Assembly: GCA_938042195.1 (NCBI GenBank)
Contig: CALIRQ010000005.1
Coordinates: 1 to 64,000 of the forward strand
Source of the DNA: an uncultured archaeon
GTDB lineage: Archaea; Thermoproteota; Bathyarchaeia; 40CM-2-53-6; CALIRQ01
DNA: 64,000 nt
Direction: 5' to 3'
Made by a program: the position numbers and the translations under genes. The notes beneath the pieces were generated by a model, which saw only the letters and a program-made list of their open reading frames with translations, did no database searches and was not told the origin of the DNA. Shown one piece after another: positions 34,409-43,239 of the stretch; position 1 is the stretch's first letter, and every line of letters starts with the position of its first letter.

Positions 34409-35833
34409 TTGGATGCGGATTTAGTGGAATACTGCCTTGAGTACGCGAGGGAGAAGGGGGTCAATTACGCTGAGGTTGGGGCCCTGGATAGGCGGGAGGA
34501 GGAGATAATCCTGAAGAACGGGGAGCTCGATGCCTACGCGATCTCCTTCGACAGCGGCTTCTCCGTCAGGATCCTCGCCGGCGGAGGCCTCGGGTTCGCG
34601 TCGTCGAACCGTTGGACGAGGGAAGAAGCGAAGGGCATCGCGGAGGAGGCGTATCGGCTCGCGAGGGCATCCGGGCGGACGAGCCGAATCGAGTTCGTTG
34701 AGGAGGAGGCGGTTGAGGCGGAGTGGGGCGTCGAGCAAAGGAGGAGGATCGAGGACGTTCACCCCGAGGAGAAGATAGCCGCCCTCTTGGAGGTCGACAA
34801 GGAGGTTATGTCCCAAGGCGCCAACGTTGTTTCCAGGGCATTCATTTGCGCGGCGGAGCTTGTGGAGGGGTTCTTCGCGAACTCGGAAGGCTCGAGGATC
34901 CGTTCCCTCGTTCCAAGGGTCAGCTTCGTGGCCACTGGCATAACTGTCTTCGAATCGGGCAGGATGGAGCAGATCCCGTTCAAGGAGTATGGCCAAAGCG
35001 GCGGCTGGGAGGTCCTCGAGGGCTGGGGCCTCGGGGCCGATCTGGCTAGGGAGGTTGGGGCTTTGAAGCGCCTCATAGCCGAGGGGAGGGCGATGCGGCC
35101 GGGGAAGATGGATGTGATCTGCGGGCCGGAGGTCGTCGGGATCGCTTGCCATGAATCCTGCGGCCATCCCATGGAGGCCGATAGGATCCTGGGGAGGGAG
35201 ATGAACCAAGCCGGTAGGTCCTTCATATATGAAGGCGGCCCCTTCTGGATAGGCGCTAGGATAGGGAGCGAGCTCGTAACGATCGTCGACGATCCAACCA
35301 TAGAGAACAGCTATGGGTATTACCTTTACGATGATGAAGGGGTAAGGGCGAGGAGGCGATATCTCTATAAAAACGGGGTAATAAACGAGTTCCTCCACAA
35401 CCGCGAAACGGCCGCTAGGCTAGGCGTGAGGAGCAATGGCTCATCCCGCTCGATGAACTACGATAGGGAGCCCATAGTGAGGATGGCGAATACGTACCTT
35501 CTTCCCGGCGATATGTCTGAGGAGGAGATATTCGAGGGGATCGAGCGCGGCGTTTACATCCGATCCTTTACGGAGTGGAACATCGATGACGTTAGGTTCA
35601 ATCAGCGCTATGTAGGGAGGGAGGCCTATTTGATAGAGAAGGGGGAGCTCGGGGCCCCGGTGGCGAGGCCGATTATAGAAACGACGACCCAGGGCTTTTG
35701 GATGGCGGTCGATGCCGTTTCCAAGGGGGTGGAGTTCCAAGCGGCGACATGCGGGAAGGGGGATCCGATGCAGGGGGCCCCCGTCTTCCACGGCGGCCCG
35801 ATGATAAGGTTGAGGGGGATCCATGTAAGATGA
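34409..35833 (+). CDS. tldD: TldD metallopeptidase
   Basis: TldD is the catalytic half of the TldD/TldE heterodimer, a zinc peptidase that trims unfolded peptides and, in bacteria, matures peptides such as microcin B17. The metal motif H-E-x3-H is seen in IACHESCGHPMEADR (about residue 250), followed by GSELVTIVDDPTIENSYGYY and a late metal-site cysteine in FQAATCGKGDPMQG. Length, 474 residues, is normal. The start is TTG at 34409 after an AT-rich run (about 34352). Its TGA overlaps the tldE ATG. Confidence 0.93.
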   Translation: MDADLVEYCLEYAREKGVNYAEVGALDRREEEIILKNGELDAYAISFDSGFSVRILAGGGLGFASSNRWTREEAKGIAEEAYRLARASGRTSRIEFVEEEAVEAEWGVEQRRRIEDVHPEEKIAALLEVDKEVMSQGANVVSRAFICAAELVEGFFANSEGSRIRSLVPRVSFVATGITVFESGRMEQIPFKEYGQSGGWEVLEGWGLGADLAREVGALKRLIAEGRAMRPGKMDVICGPEVVGIACHESCGHPMEADRILGREMNQAGRSFIYEGGPFWIGARIGSELVTIVDDPTIENSYGYYLYDDEGVRARRRYLYKNGVINEFLHNRETAARLGVRSNGSSRSMNYDREPIVRMANTYLLPGDMSEEEIFEGIERGVYIRSFTEWNIDDVRFNQRYVGREAYLIEKGELGAPVARPIIETTTQGFWMAVDAVSKGVEFQAATCGKGDPMQGAPVFHGGPMIRLRGIHVR

Positions 35834-37158
35834 TGGAGGAGGCCATCGCAAAGACCGAGGCGATCGTTAGGGAGGCCAAGGCCTTGGGCGCGGATGAGGC
35901 AATAGCCAATACGGTCATTGGAAAATATCGCCAGCTCAGGTTCAGCAACGATCGGATCGATATAGGCCTCTCCTGGACGGATTATTCCACGAGCATCATG
36001 ATCGCTTGGAGGAAACGGGTCGTCCTGACGGAGATAAAGGACTTCCGCGATCCCTCGGGGGCCGTTAAGCGATTGCTAAGCTTGGCGAAGATCTCCAAGG
36101 AGAACGCTGCCTACGGCGGCGTGGCCCGGGGGAGGTTCGAATACGCCAAGCCCATGGCCGATGGGGCGATAGAGCATATCGAAGACCCATCCGAGTACAT
36201 AGAGGAGGCAATATCCGCGGCGAAGAGGGAAGCCGGGGATGGCGCGGAGACGGGCGGAATGCTATTCACGAAATACGAGCGCGCCTTCCTCTCCTCCTCC
36301 GAGGGGCCTGAAGGGTGGGATGAGAGATCCGCGATCGAGATCTCGATAAGGGCCTTCTCGCAAAGGGATGCATCCGGCCATGGCGTGGAGTGCAGCAATT
36401 CGCTCAGGGACTTCGAGCCTGGGAGGGCGGGCGAGAAGGCGGGGGAGGTAGCCAAGCTGGCCGTCAATCCAAAGGCCGGCAGGGCCGGTAGGTACGACGT
36501 GGTCCTCGATCCGTTGTTCTTCGGATCCCTCATGGGCGTATATGGCTCGATGGGCTCGGCCTTCTACGCGATGACCCGCATGTCCATCTTCGCCGATAAG
36601 CTCGGGGAAATGGTTGCGCCGGAGATCGTTACCATAAGGGACGACCCTAGGGCCTGCTCCGTAAATTGCAGGGCCTTCGATGACGAGGGCGCGCCGGTTA
36701 GGGAAACCATTTTCATAGACCGAGGGATCCTTAAGACCTTTTTCCATAACACCTCCACTGCCCGCGCCTTCGGGACGGAGACGACGGGCCACGCGGGGAT
36801 AATCGTCCCGATGCCATGGAGCCTATCCATGGATCCCGGGGATGTGGGGAAAGAGGAAATGCTGGGCGAATTGAGGAGGGGCCTTTACCTGACCAATACT
36901 TGGTATACGAGGTTCCACAACTACGCCACCGGGGATTTCTCAACGATCCCGAGGGATGGCATATTCCTCGTGGAGGGGGGCGAGGTAAAGGAGTCTTGGA
37001 AGGGGATCAGGGTGAGCGATAATGCGCTGAGGATCCTATCGAGCATATCGGCGATATCGAGGGAGAGGCAACGGGTCCATTGGTGGCTCGAGGCGGATCC
37101 CCCGTCCCTCTCCCCTTATGTCCTGATCAAGGGGGTCCGGGTAACGAGGCCGGATTGA
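35830..37158 (+). CDS. tldE: TldE/PmbA-family partner of TldD
   Basis: This is the second half of the TldD/TldE pair, lacking the H-E-x3-H motif. It has the family's late block ETTGHAGIIVPMPWSLSMDPG and LTNTWYTRFHNYATGDFSTI, which correspond to the C-terminal domain that closes over TldD. An earlier GRYDVVLDPLFFGSLMG is typical. It starts at ATG 35830 with 4 nt overlap, so the two subunits are made together. Length is 442 residues. Confidence 0.9.
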   Translation: MMEEAIAKTEAIVREAKALGADEAIANTVIGKYRQLRFSNDRIDIGLSWTDYSTSIMIAWRKRVVLTEIKDFRDPSGAVKRLLSLAKISKENAAYGGVARGRFEYAKPMADGAIEHIEDPSEYIEEAISAAKREAGDGAETGGMLFTKYERAFLSSSEGPEGWDERSAIEISIRAFSQRDASGHGVECSNSLRDFEPGRAGEKAGEVAKLAVNPKAGRAGRYDVVLDPLFFGSLMGVYGSMGSAFYAMTRMSIFADKLGEMVAPEIVTIRDDPRACSVNCRAFDDEGAPVRETIFIDRGILKTFFHNTSTARAFGTETTGHAGIIVPMPWSLSMDPGDVGKEEMLGELRRGLYLTNTWYTRFHNYATGDFSTIPRDGIFLVEGGEVKESWKGIRVSDNALRILSSISAISRERQRVHWWLEADPPSLSPYVLIKGVRVTRPD

Positions 37159-37177
37159 TCGCCCCCGCCGAGCATCC

Positions 37178-37555
37178 TCAGGCGTATTTCGCTGCGATGC
37201 CAATCGCTCCGCCGAGGAGCGCCAAAAGGCCCCCGATTCCCCCGGCTATGGCTCCTAGTATTATCAACACAATGCTCCAAGCCGGATCGGGCAACCTCTT
37301 GGCCCCGATCAGGGCGACGATGCCGCAGATCAGGACGATTATGGCCCTATAGGGTACTTGGATGCCCATGAGCAACGGGGCGGTCCACATATGGTTCCAC
37401 ATATGGGGGCAGGTCCACATATGATGGCCGAAATACCAGACGGCTCCTCCGATCAGCTCCAGGGCGCCGAGGATCAGCATCAGGACGCCCCCGAGGATGG
37501 AGAGGATGACCGCTATCTCCCTCAGGCTTTCCTTCAATCCCAAATGCCTCCCCAA
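37178..37555 (-). CDS. Small four-helix membrane protein with a His/Met/Trp loop
   Basis: This 125-residue protein has about four hydrophobic helices (residues ~14-40, 65-85 and two in 92-122). Between the first and second lies GHHMWTCPHMWNHMWTAP, encoded by three near-copies of tccacatatgg. The density of His, Met and Cys in this loop suggests binding of copper or another soft metal. I do not recognise the family. A TATA box (about 37572-37582) gives a nearly leaderless transcript at ATG 37555. It is next to an Lrp-type regulator gene on the same strand. Confidence 0.7.
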   Translation of the reverse strand: MGRHLGLKESLREIAVILSILGGVLMLILGALELIGGAVWYFGHHMWTCPHMWNHMWTAPLLMGIQVPYRAIIVLICGIVALIGAKRLPDPAWSIVLIILGAIAGGIGGLLALLGGAIGIAAKYA

Positions 37556-37593
37556 ATGGCGGAACGGCTCGGGGATTTAAAAGGTTTTCCGCC

Positions 37594-38037
37594 TTAGAGC
37601 AACCTGAAATCCTCCTTGACGGTCGTCAGGATGACGTGCGTATTGGTCCTCTCAACGAAGGGGAGCGCCAAAAGGCCCTTCGTGAACCTGCTCAAATCCT
37701 CCCTCCTCTTGAATTTGGCTATGATGATCGCATCGACGTCCCCCGTCACATCGTAAACGGCGCAGGCGTTTGGGATCTTCGCGATCTCCCTTTCGACCTC
37801 GAGCAATCGCCCCCTTGAAACCGTCAACTCCGTTATGGCTGTCAATTGATAGCCCAATTTCTCATGATCCAGGATGGCCGTATAGCCCTTTATCACGCCC
37901 TCCCTCTCCATCCTCCTCACCCTTGATAGGACCGTCCCGACCGAGCTCCCGACCCTCTTGGCTATCTGCCTGAAGGATAGCCTAGAGTCCCTCAGGAGCT
38001 CGGCCAATATTTTGGAATCCAGCTCGTCGATCTCCAT
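37594..38037 (-). CDS. Lrp/AsnC-family transcription regulator
   Basis: This 147-residue regulator has an N-terminal winged helix-turn-helix (LDSKILAELLRDSRLSFRQI, KRVGSSVGTVLSRVRRMERE) and a C-terminal RAM ligand-binding domain (YDVTGDVDAIIIAKFKRR). Such proteins sense amino acids and often control their own genes. An AT-rich promoter with a palindromic gcgatatatccgc lies between 38055 and 38095 and could hold its operator. Possible targets are the flanking membrane protein and UPF0282 genes. Confidence 0.9.
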   Translation of the reverse strand: MEIDELDSKILAELLRDSRLSFRQIAKRVGSSVGTVLSRVRRMEREGVIKGYTAILDHEKLGYQLTAITELTVSRGRLLEVEREIAKIPNACAVYDVTGDVDAIIIAKFKRREDLSRFTKGLLALPFVERTNTHVILTTVKEDFRLL

Positions 38038-38122
38038 GTGTCCAAGCTTCCCCTTGCTCTATTGAGCGGATATATCGCGCATATTTAAAGCAATGGTCCG
38101 GATAGCAATGGCCAGATGGGCT

Positions 38123-39100
38123 TTAGGGCAGCGGGGGCGGGGTTCGCCTCCTCTCCTCCGGGCTCAGCCCCGCCCATTCGAGGAACCTCTCCGAGGGCCT
38201 TTGGGATTGATAAAGCTCCCGCCTCCTGCACTCCAACAGGTTCATCCTCTCGCCCGCCAATTCGTTGGCCGTTATGAGGGCGTTCCCATTGGAGGCCGCC
38301 GCCTCGAGCGCAGGCCCCAAACGGCTTTCCCAATACCTATCCCTCAGGAGGTGGTGGTCGACGACGACCATCGGAACCTTGGCGCAGAGAACGGCTAGGT
38401 TCCTCAATCCCCTTTCGATCGCGGAATCCTCCACGCCATATCCCGATAGGTATGTCGGCGGGCCCCCTATTATCAGAGCATCCGGGGCCTCGGAGAGGAT
38501 CGCTTCCATCGCAGAATCCGAGGATGGCCCTTGGACGTCAGAGGCGAACATGAGCTTCTGCCCCCCATATTCCACCGCGGCCATTATGACCCACCCCAGC
38601 CGGCCCCCTTCCTCCCCATGCGGGACGGGCTTCGAGAACTTCAGGCGCGTTGACCCGAGCTCGATCGTGCTCCCATCCACCGCCTCCACCCTTTCCGCGA
38701 CTTCCTTAACGAACCTATAGAAGAGCCAACCCCGCCTCCTCTGGCTGAAATTTATCGAGTTCTTAAAATCCTTGACGTATACCTCCTTGCCCTCGTATAT
38801 GCGCTTTGATTCGTCCTCTGAGCTCCAAAGCCATACGAAATCGGTGAAGTTGGGCGTGTAATGGTCGTGGTGGTAATGGGATGCGATGATTATCCGGGCC
38901 CTCCTCGAAAATTCCCTTATCCTCTCCCGGCTTCGGCGTAGGGCCTCGTATTCCAATGGATGCGGCAACAGCGATTGCCTGGGCCCAAGCGCCACCCCGG
39001 CGTCCATCAATATCCCAACGTCCGGCGTTTCGACGAATGTGCACATGGACCTGACCCCGAGGCTCTCGAACGCCAAGGGGAGCGCTCTTATCCCATCCAT
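38123..39100 (-). CDS. UPF0282-type metallo-beta-lactamase-fold hydrolase
   Basis: This 325-residue MBL-fold protein has the metal motif ASHYHHDHYTPNF (H-x-H-x-D-H), an early TFVETPDVGILMDAG strand-loop, a late VMVVDHHLLRDRYW-type histidine block and SDVQGPSS for the bridging aspartate. This combination fits the archaeal UPF0282 family, whose substrate is unknown. An AT box at about 39128-39140 on the minus strand places the transcript start a few bases before ATG 39100. It ends in a proline-rich tail (RRTPPPLP). Confidence 0.85.
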   Translation of the reverse strand: MDGIRALPLAFESLGVRSMCTFVETPDVGILMDAGVALGPRQSLLPHPLEYEALRRSRERIREFSRRARIIIASHYHHDHYTPNFTDFVWLWSSEDESKRIYEGKEVYVKDFKNSINFSQRRRGWLFYRFVKEVAERVEAVDGSTIELGSTRLKFSKPVPHGEEGGRLGWVIMAAVEYGGQKLMFASDVQGPSSDSAMEAILSEAPDALIIGGPPTYLSGYGVEDSAIERGLRNLAVLCAKVPMVVVDHHLLRDRYWESRLGPALEAAASNGNALITANELAGERMNLLECRRRELYQSQRPSERFLEWAGLSPEERRRTPPPLP

Positions 39101-39599
39101 CCCCGATAGATTCGGTCTGGTCCGCGTTTAAACTTTTATTTGGGTATGGCCCAATAGCAACAACGGTGGGCGATGACGAGTCTGGCCAGGATGAGCGCAG
39201 ATGATTGGGATCTTGAGTGCGTTTGAGCTCACCTCCGATGGGGAGCCGGGCGCCGCGCCCATCAAAACGCGCTCCCAAAGTTCTATTCCTAGGCCAATTC
39301 ATCCGGGATGGGATCGAAATGGATTAATTTCCTCGATCCTTTTTTGATTTAGTTTCAAATTTATTCAAAGATGGCTCCTTCGGGCGACCCCAATAGAAGG
39401 GCTACGGCGCTATAAAACGCCGAATCTCGGGCGGGCCCTGAATACCGATATCAACTCTGGGGATCTGAAAGGGACTCCTGCTCCCGCTCGCCGATCGTCC
39501 CGCCATTAACGCGCTTATCGCCCCTATTCCTAAAAGAATCTTTAACGCAGCATTATATTAATATTGGAATGGATGGCTTAATCCGGTTATTAGGAGGTG
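39101..39599. other. Intergenic region with two promoters and no convincing gene
   Basis: About 500 nt separate the UPF0282 and threonine synthase genes. I see the minus-strand promoter near 39130, an AT-rich stretch at 39330-39372, a ctataaaa box enclosed by a perfect ggcg/cgcc inverted repeat (39411-39426), and the threonine synthase TATA (attatattaa, about 39550-39560). The segment 39430-39540 may be an untranslated RNA from the inner promoter. No open frame with recognisable protein features was found. Confidence 0.4.
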
Positions 39600-39618
39600 A
39601 TGAGGGCTCATATCGGGT

Positions 39619-40842
39619 TTGAGGTGTAGGGAGTGCGGCTCCGAGCATGAGCCGGCGAGGCTATCGGTCTGCCCGGATTGCCTTGGCCCCCTTGACGCCT
39701 TCTACGACTATAGCGAGGTGGATTGGAGCGAGGACTCGCTATCGCGGAGGCCGAGGAGCTTATGGAGATACCGCGAGCTCCTGCCATTACTGGACCATGG
39801 GAAGGCCGTCGACTTGGGCGCCGGCCTGACACCCCTGCGGAGGGCCGATAGGTTAGCGAAGGCCTTGGGCCTGAGGGAGATATATCTGAAGGACGACACG
39901 GTCAACCCGACGTACTCCTTCAAGGATCGGCCCGCATCGGTGGCCGTTTCCAAGGCCTTGGAGCTTGGATATAAGGTCGTGGGCTGCGCCTCAACTGGAA
40001 ATTTGGCGGCCGCCACAGCCGCCCATTCGGCGAGGGCGGGCCTCCCCTGCTACGTATTCATCCCAAAGGGCATAGAGGGAACCAAGATATCCCAGGCCAT
40101 AGCCTACGGCGCTCGGATAGTCAGCGTGAACGGGACCTATGATGAGGCGAACGCCGTGGCCTCGAGGGCCGCCGATCGCTTCGGATGGGCCCTCGTCAAC
40201 ATAAACGTTAGGCCGTATTATGTGGAGGGGTCGAAGAGCCTGGCCTTCGAGGTATGCGAACAGCTCGGATGGGAGGCTCCGGATCATATAATCGTCCCGA
40301 TAGGGAGCGGGGCTCTCCTGAACGCGATAGCCAAGGGTTTCGGGGAGCTCAGGGACCTCGGCCTCATCGAGGGCCGCGGGCCCAAGATCTCCGGCGCCCA
40401 AGGCCAGGGCTGCTCGCCCGTCGTAGATGCCTTCAGGGCCGGGAGGGATTCGATCGAACCTGTCGAGGTTCCAAATACCATAGCCAAGAGCCTCGCCATA
40501 GGGGATCCGGGAGATGGAGTTTACGCCCTTCGCAGGATAAGGGAGTCCGGGGGGTTCGCGGAGGCACCATCCGATGCGGAGATAACGGAGGCCATAAGGT
40601 TGCTCGGGAGGACCGAGGGCCTCTTCGCGGAGCCGGCCGGGGCTGTCACGGTGGCGGCTCTCAAGAGGCTGGTCGCCTCCGGGGCCATTGAGGGGGACGA
40701 GAGGATCGTTTGCTATATCACCGGGAACGGGCTCAAGGCGCCGGAGGCGGTTGCGCCATCCGAGGCCGATATTCTCGAAATAAGCCCAACCCTCGAGGGC
40801 CCCGGAGCCGAAATCTTGGAGGTGGGAGCTTGGCGAACGTGA
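39619..40842 (+). CDS. thrC: Threonine synthase
   Basis: This PLP enzyme converts O-phosphohomoserine to threonine. The 407-residue protein has an N-terminal zinc ribbon (CRECG and CPDC), the PLP-lysine block TYSFKDRPASV, the STGNLAAATAAHSARAG loop and VPIGSGALLNAIAKGF. The start is TTG at 39619. A strong ggaggtgatg Shine-Dalgarno lies 18 nt upstream and precedes a nine-codon overlapping frame (39600-39629), which may simply be chance. The stop overlaps the ubiquitin-like gene by 13 nt. Confidence 0.93.
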   Translation: MRCRECGSEHEPARLSVCPDCLGPLDAFYDYSEVDWSEDSLSRRPRSLWRYRELLPLLDHGKAVDLGAGLTPLRRADRLAKALGLREIYLKDDTVNPTYSFKDRPASVAVSKALELGYKVVGCASTGNLAAATAAHSARAGLPCYVFIPKGIEGTKISQAIAYGARIVSVNGTYDEANAVASRAADRFGWALVNINVRPYYVEGSKSLAFEVCEQLGWEAPDHIIVPIGSGALLNAIAKGFGELRDLGLIEGRGPKISGAQGQGCSPVVDAFRAGRDSIEPVEVPNTIAKSLAIGDPGDGVYALRRIRESGGFAEAPSDAEITEAIRLLGRTEGLFAEPAGAVTVAALKRLVASGAIEGDERIVCYITGNGLKAPEAVAPSEADILEISPTLEGPGAEILEVGAWRT

Positions 40843-41111
40843 AGGTCCTTTTGCCCTTGGCCCTTCAGAGGTTCGCTGGTGGAAGGGATGAGATCCAGCT
40901 GGAGGCCTCCACGTTGCGCGAGGCCTTGGAGAAGCTGGCCGAGGAGTTCGGGGATGAGCTTGGAAGGAGGCTCTTCGATCCCAATGGCAATGCGAACCGC
41001 CTGTTGAACTTCTACATAAACGGTAGGAACGCCAAGTTCCTGGGCCTTTTGGAGGCGAAGCTGAGGGACGGCGACGCGATCGCTGTGTTCCCAGCCGTGA
41101 GCGGGGGATGA
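40830..41111 (+). CDS. Ubiquitin-like sulfur carrier / SAMP (MoaD-like)
   Basis: This 93-residue beta-grasp protein of the MoaD/SAMP/Urm1 type ends in VFPAVSGG. The free C-terminal di-glycine is what E1-like enzymes adenylate, for sulfur transfer or protein conjugation. The core VKVLLPLALQRFAGGRDEIQ and LNFYINGRNAKFLGL fit a MoaD-like fold. The start is TTG at 40830 with ggaggtg at 40818-40824. It sits inside the end of thrC and 4 nt before an E1-like gene, the expected partner. Confidence 0.88.
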   Translation: MANVKVLLPLALQRFAGGRDEIQLEASTLREALEKLAEEFGDELGRRLFDPNGNANRLLNFYINGRNAKFLGLLEAKLRDGDAIAVFPAVSGG

Positions 41112-41115
41112 ACAG

Positions 41116-42198
41116 ATGGCGCCGTTCGATGCGGAGAGGTATTCGAGGCAGGTGGCGCTGAGGCTCATAGGCCCGAAGGGGCAGGAGAGGATAAGGGAGG
41201 GGAGGGTCGCGATTGCCGGCATCGGCGGCTTGGGCTCCGTATCGGCCATCCAATTGGCCTCGATGGGGGTCGGCTACCTGCGCTTGGTCGACCACGACTT
41301 CGTAGAGCTATCGAACCTCCAGAGACAACCGCTCTACGATACGCATTCGCTGGGGGAGCCGAAGGTGGAGGTGGCCGAGAGGAGGCTTAGGGCCCTCAAC
41401 CCCGACGTCGAGATAGAGGCCCTGCCGCTGACGATATCGCGAAGAACGGCCGAGGAGGTCGTGAGGGGTGTGGATGTGGTGGTCGATGGGCTAGATCGGC
41501 TCGCCCCAAGGTACGCCATAAATGAGGCATGCAGCAGGCTTAGGATTCCGTACGTATTCGGAAGCGCTATAGAGGCGCATGGCTCCGTGAGCACGATCGT
41601 GCCGGGAGAGACCGCTTGCTTGGGATGCATCTTCGGCATCGGATCCGATGCCGAAGATGGATTGCCAACCTGCGATGCCGTTGGGGTCCTCCCGTCGATA
41701 TTAAGCTTAGTTGCCAGCCTCCAAGTCAGAGAGACCCTATCCATCCTATTGGGCGAGAGGCCGAGCCTCGCCGGGAAGCTGCTCTTCCTCGACATTAGCG
41801 GCCCACCGGACCTGAGGCTCTTGGATGTAGAGCGATCCCCCGATTGCCCCCTATGCGGCGGCGCTCGCCAAGCCGGGCCCCAAGGGCCTAGGCTGACGAG
41901 GCTCTGCGGCGGGGGGGCCTTCATGATCGAGCCTAAGGGTCGAATCGAGCTGGATTTAGCGGGCGCGGCCCGCATTCTAGCGAATAGGTTCCGGATCAGG
42001 ATAGGTGCCAAATATGGTATGGTGCTTGAGGGCGACGGGGGCATCTCAATAAGCCTCACCAGGACCGGCAGCGCGCTCGTGAGGGGCGTGAGCAACGATG
42101 CCGATGCCCTCAGGGCCTATGAGGAGCTGATGGGCCTGATCCGAGAGAATGGCGCCGTTATGGATTGCATCGAAGGGCGGCCCCCGAAAGATATTTAA
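41116..42198 (+). CDS. E1-like ubiquitin-activating/sulfurtransferase enzyme A (UbaA/MoeB type)
   Basis: This 360-residue E1-superfamily enzyme adenylates the di-glycine tail of a ubiquitin-like carrier. Visible are the GIGGLGSVSAIQLASMG nucleotide loop, RLVDHDFVELSNLQRQ and DVVVDGLDRLAPRYAINEA. Zinc cysteine pairs appear as CLGC and CPLC. A cysteine at GLPTCDAVGVLPS aligns with the active cysteine of UbaA. Beyond residue 270 is a C-terminal domain (about 80 residues) shared with the second E1 of this cluster. The upstream ubiquitin-like gene is its likely substrate. Confidence 0.88.
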   Translation: MAPFDAERYSRQVALRLIGPKGQERIREGRVAIAGIGGLGSVSAIQLASMGVGYLRLVDHDFVELSNLQRQPLYDTHSLGEPKVEVAERRLRALNPDVEIEALPLTISRRTAEEVVRGVDVVVDGLDRLAPRYAINEACSRLRIPYVFGSAIEAHGSVSTIVPGETACLGCIFGIGSDAEDGLPTCDAVGVLPSILSLVASLQVRETLSILLGERPSLAGKLLFLDISGPPDLRLLDVERSPDCPLCGGARQAGPQGPRLTRLCGGGAFMIEPKGRIELDLAGAARILANRFRIRIGAKYGMVLEGDGGISISLTRTGSALVRGVSNDADALRAYEELMGLIRENGAVMDCIEGRPPKDI

Positions 42199-42200
42199 AT
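42190..42200 (+). promoter_or_regulatory. TATA box of the cysteine synthase gene
   Basis: The run gatatttaaat at the very end of the E1 gene lies about 40 bp before ATG 42238. It would give a short leader and separate regulation of cysteine synthase. Confidence 0.55.
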
Positions 42201-42237
42201 AACGTTGTTTATGACTCCTGGGACGACATGGTCGAGA

Positions 42238-43203
42238 ATGGGCGGGATCGTAGCCAATGACATAACTGAGTTAATAGGCAATACGCCGATGGTGCGCATC
42301 AATAGGCTGACCGGCGAATCGGATGCGACCATATACGCCAAGCTGGAATGGTATAATATAGGCGGGTCCGTGAAGGATAGGATGGCTCTATCCCTGATAG
42401 AATATGCCGAGGCGGTGGGGAAGCTCGATGGGAGGAAGCCCATACTCGAGGCGACGTCGGGCAACACGGGCATAGCGCTGGCGATGATAGGCGCCGCAAA
42501 GGGCTATAAGGTCGTTATAGTGATGCCCGAGTCGGTTAGCCTCGAGAGAAGGTCCCTAATAAGCGCCTACGGGGCGGAGCTCATCCTATCGCCGGGCGAG
42601 AAGGGGACCGCCGGGGCGATAGAGCTGAAGCAGAAGATCCTCAGGGAGGAGGGGGATCGCTACATCGATTTGGATCAGTTCAAGGACCCGGCCAACATAC
42701 TTGCCCATTACAAAACCACCGGCAAGGAGATATTGGAGCAAACGGGCGGGAGGCTCGATGCCATAGTGGTCGGGATTGGAACGGCTGGGACGGGCGTGGG
42801 CGTTTCCATGCGGGTCAAGAGGTATAACCAGTCCATCCGGATCATAGGGGTGACCCCCAAGCTCGGCGTCAGCATCCAAGGGATGAGGAATCCCGACGAG
42901 CCTTATCCGACCCAGCTCTTCAGGAGGAAGCTATTCGATGAGATCGTGGAGATCTCCCAGGAGGAGATCCCGAAGACCTTCGAGGTCGCTAGGGAGGTGG
43001 CCCGTAAGGAGGGGTTGCTGATCGGGATGAGCTCCGCGGCGATAATGTACGTGGCCCTGAAGAAGGCGAGGGAGTTGGGCAGGGGGAGGACCATAGTGGC
43101 CATATTGCCCGACGATGGGTTGAAGTATCTGAGCACCCCGCTCTTCGCGGCGCCAGTGGCTCAGGCCCAAGCGCGCTCCCTTATGGCAACGCGGGAACAT
43201 TAA
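42238..43203 (+). CDS. cysK: Cysteine synthase family enzyme (possible O-phosphoserine sulfhydrylase)
   Basis: This PLP enzyme of about 321 residues replaces the O-substituent of a serine derivative with sulfide to make cysteine. ELIGNTPMVRINRL, the PLP-lysine block YNIGGSVKDRMALSL, EATSGNTGIALAMIGAAKG and VGIGTAGTGVGVSMRVK are diagnostic. Archaeal members often accept O-phosphoserine, and a serine kinase-like gene lies 1.2 kb downstream. That would make this the second step of a phosphoserine route. ATG 42238 was chosen because the TATA at 42190-42200 excludes further upstream starts. Confidence 0.88.
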   Translation: MGGIVANDITELIGNTPMVRINRLTGESDATIYAKLEWYNIGGSVKDRMALSLIEYAEAVGKLDGRKPILEATSGNTGIALAMIGAAKGYKVVIVMPESVSLERRSLISAYGAELILSPGEKGTAGAIELKQKILREEGDRYIDLDQFKDPANILAHYKTTGKEILEQTGGRLDAIVVGIGTAGTGVGVSMRVKRYNQSIRIIGVTPKLGVSIQGMRNPDEPYPTQLFRRKLFDEIVEISQEEIPKTFEVAREVARKEGLLIGMSSAAIMYVALKKARELGRGRTIVAILPDDGLKYLSTPLFAAPVAQAQARSLMATREH

Positions 43204-43239
43204 TATATCGATGAGCGGAATGCCTCCCCGATAGGCTCG

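Noticed and set aside
39170-39230. Possible C/D box RNA (gcgatgacga, gatgatt)
   Set aside because: C-like boxes are imperfect and no D or D' CTGA boxes are at proper spacing.
39991-41295. 434-codon minus-strand frame opposite thrC and the ubiquitin-like gene
   Set aside because: Composition is typical of an antisense shadow (Arg, Pro, Gly rich) and the plus strand carries well-supported genes.
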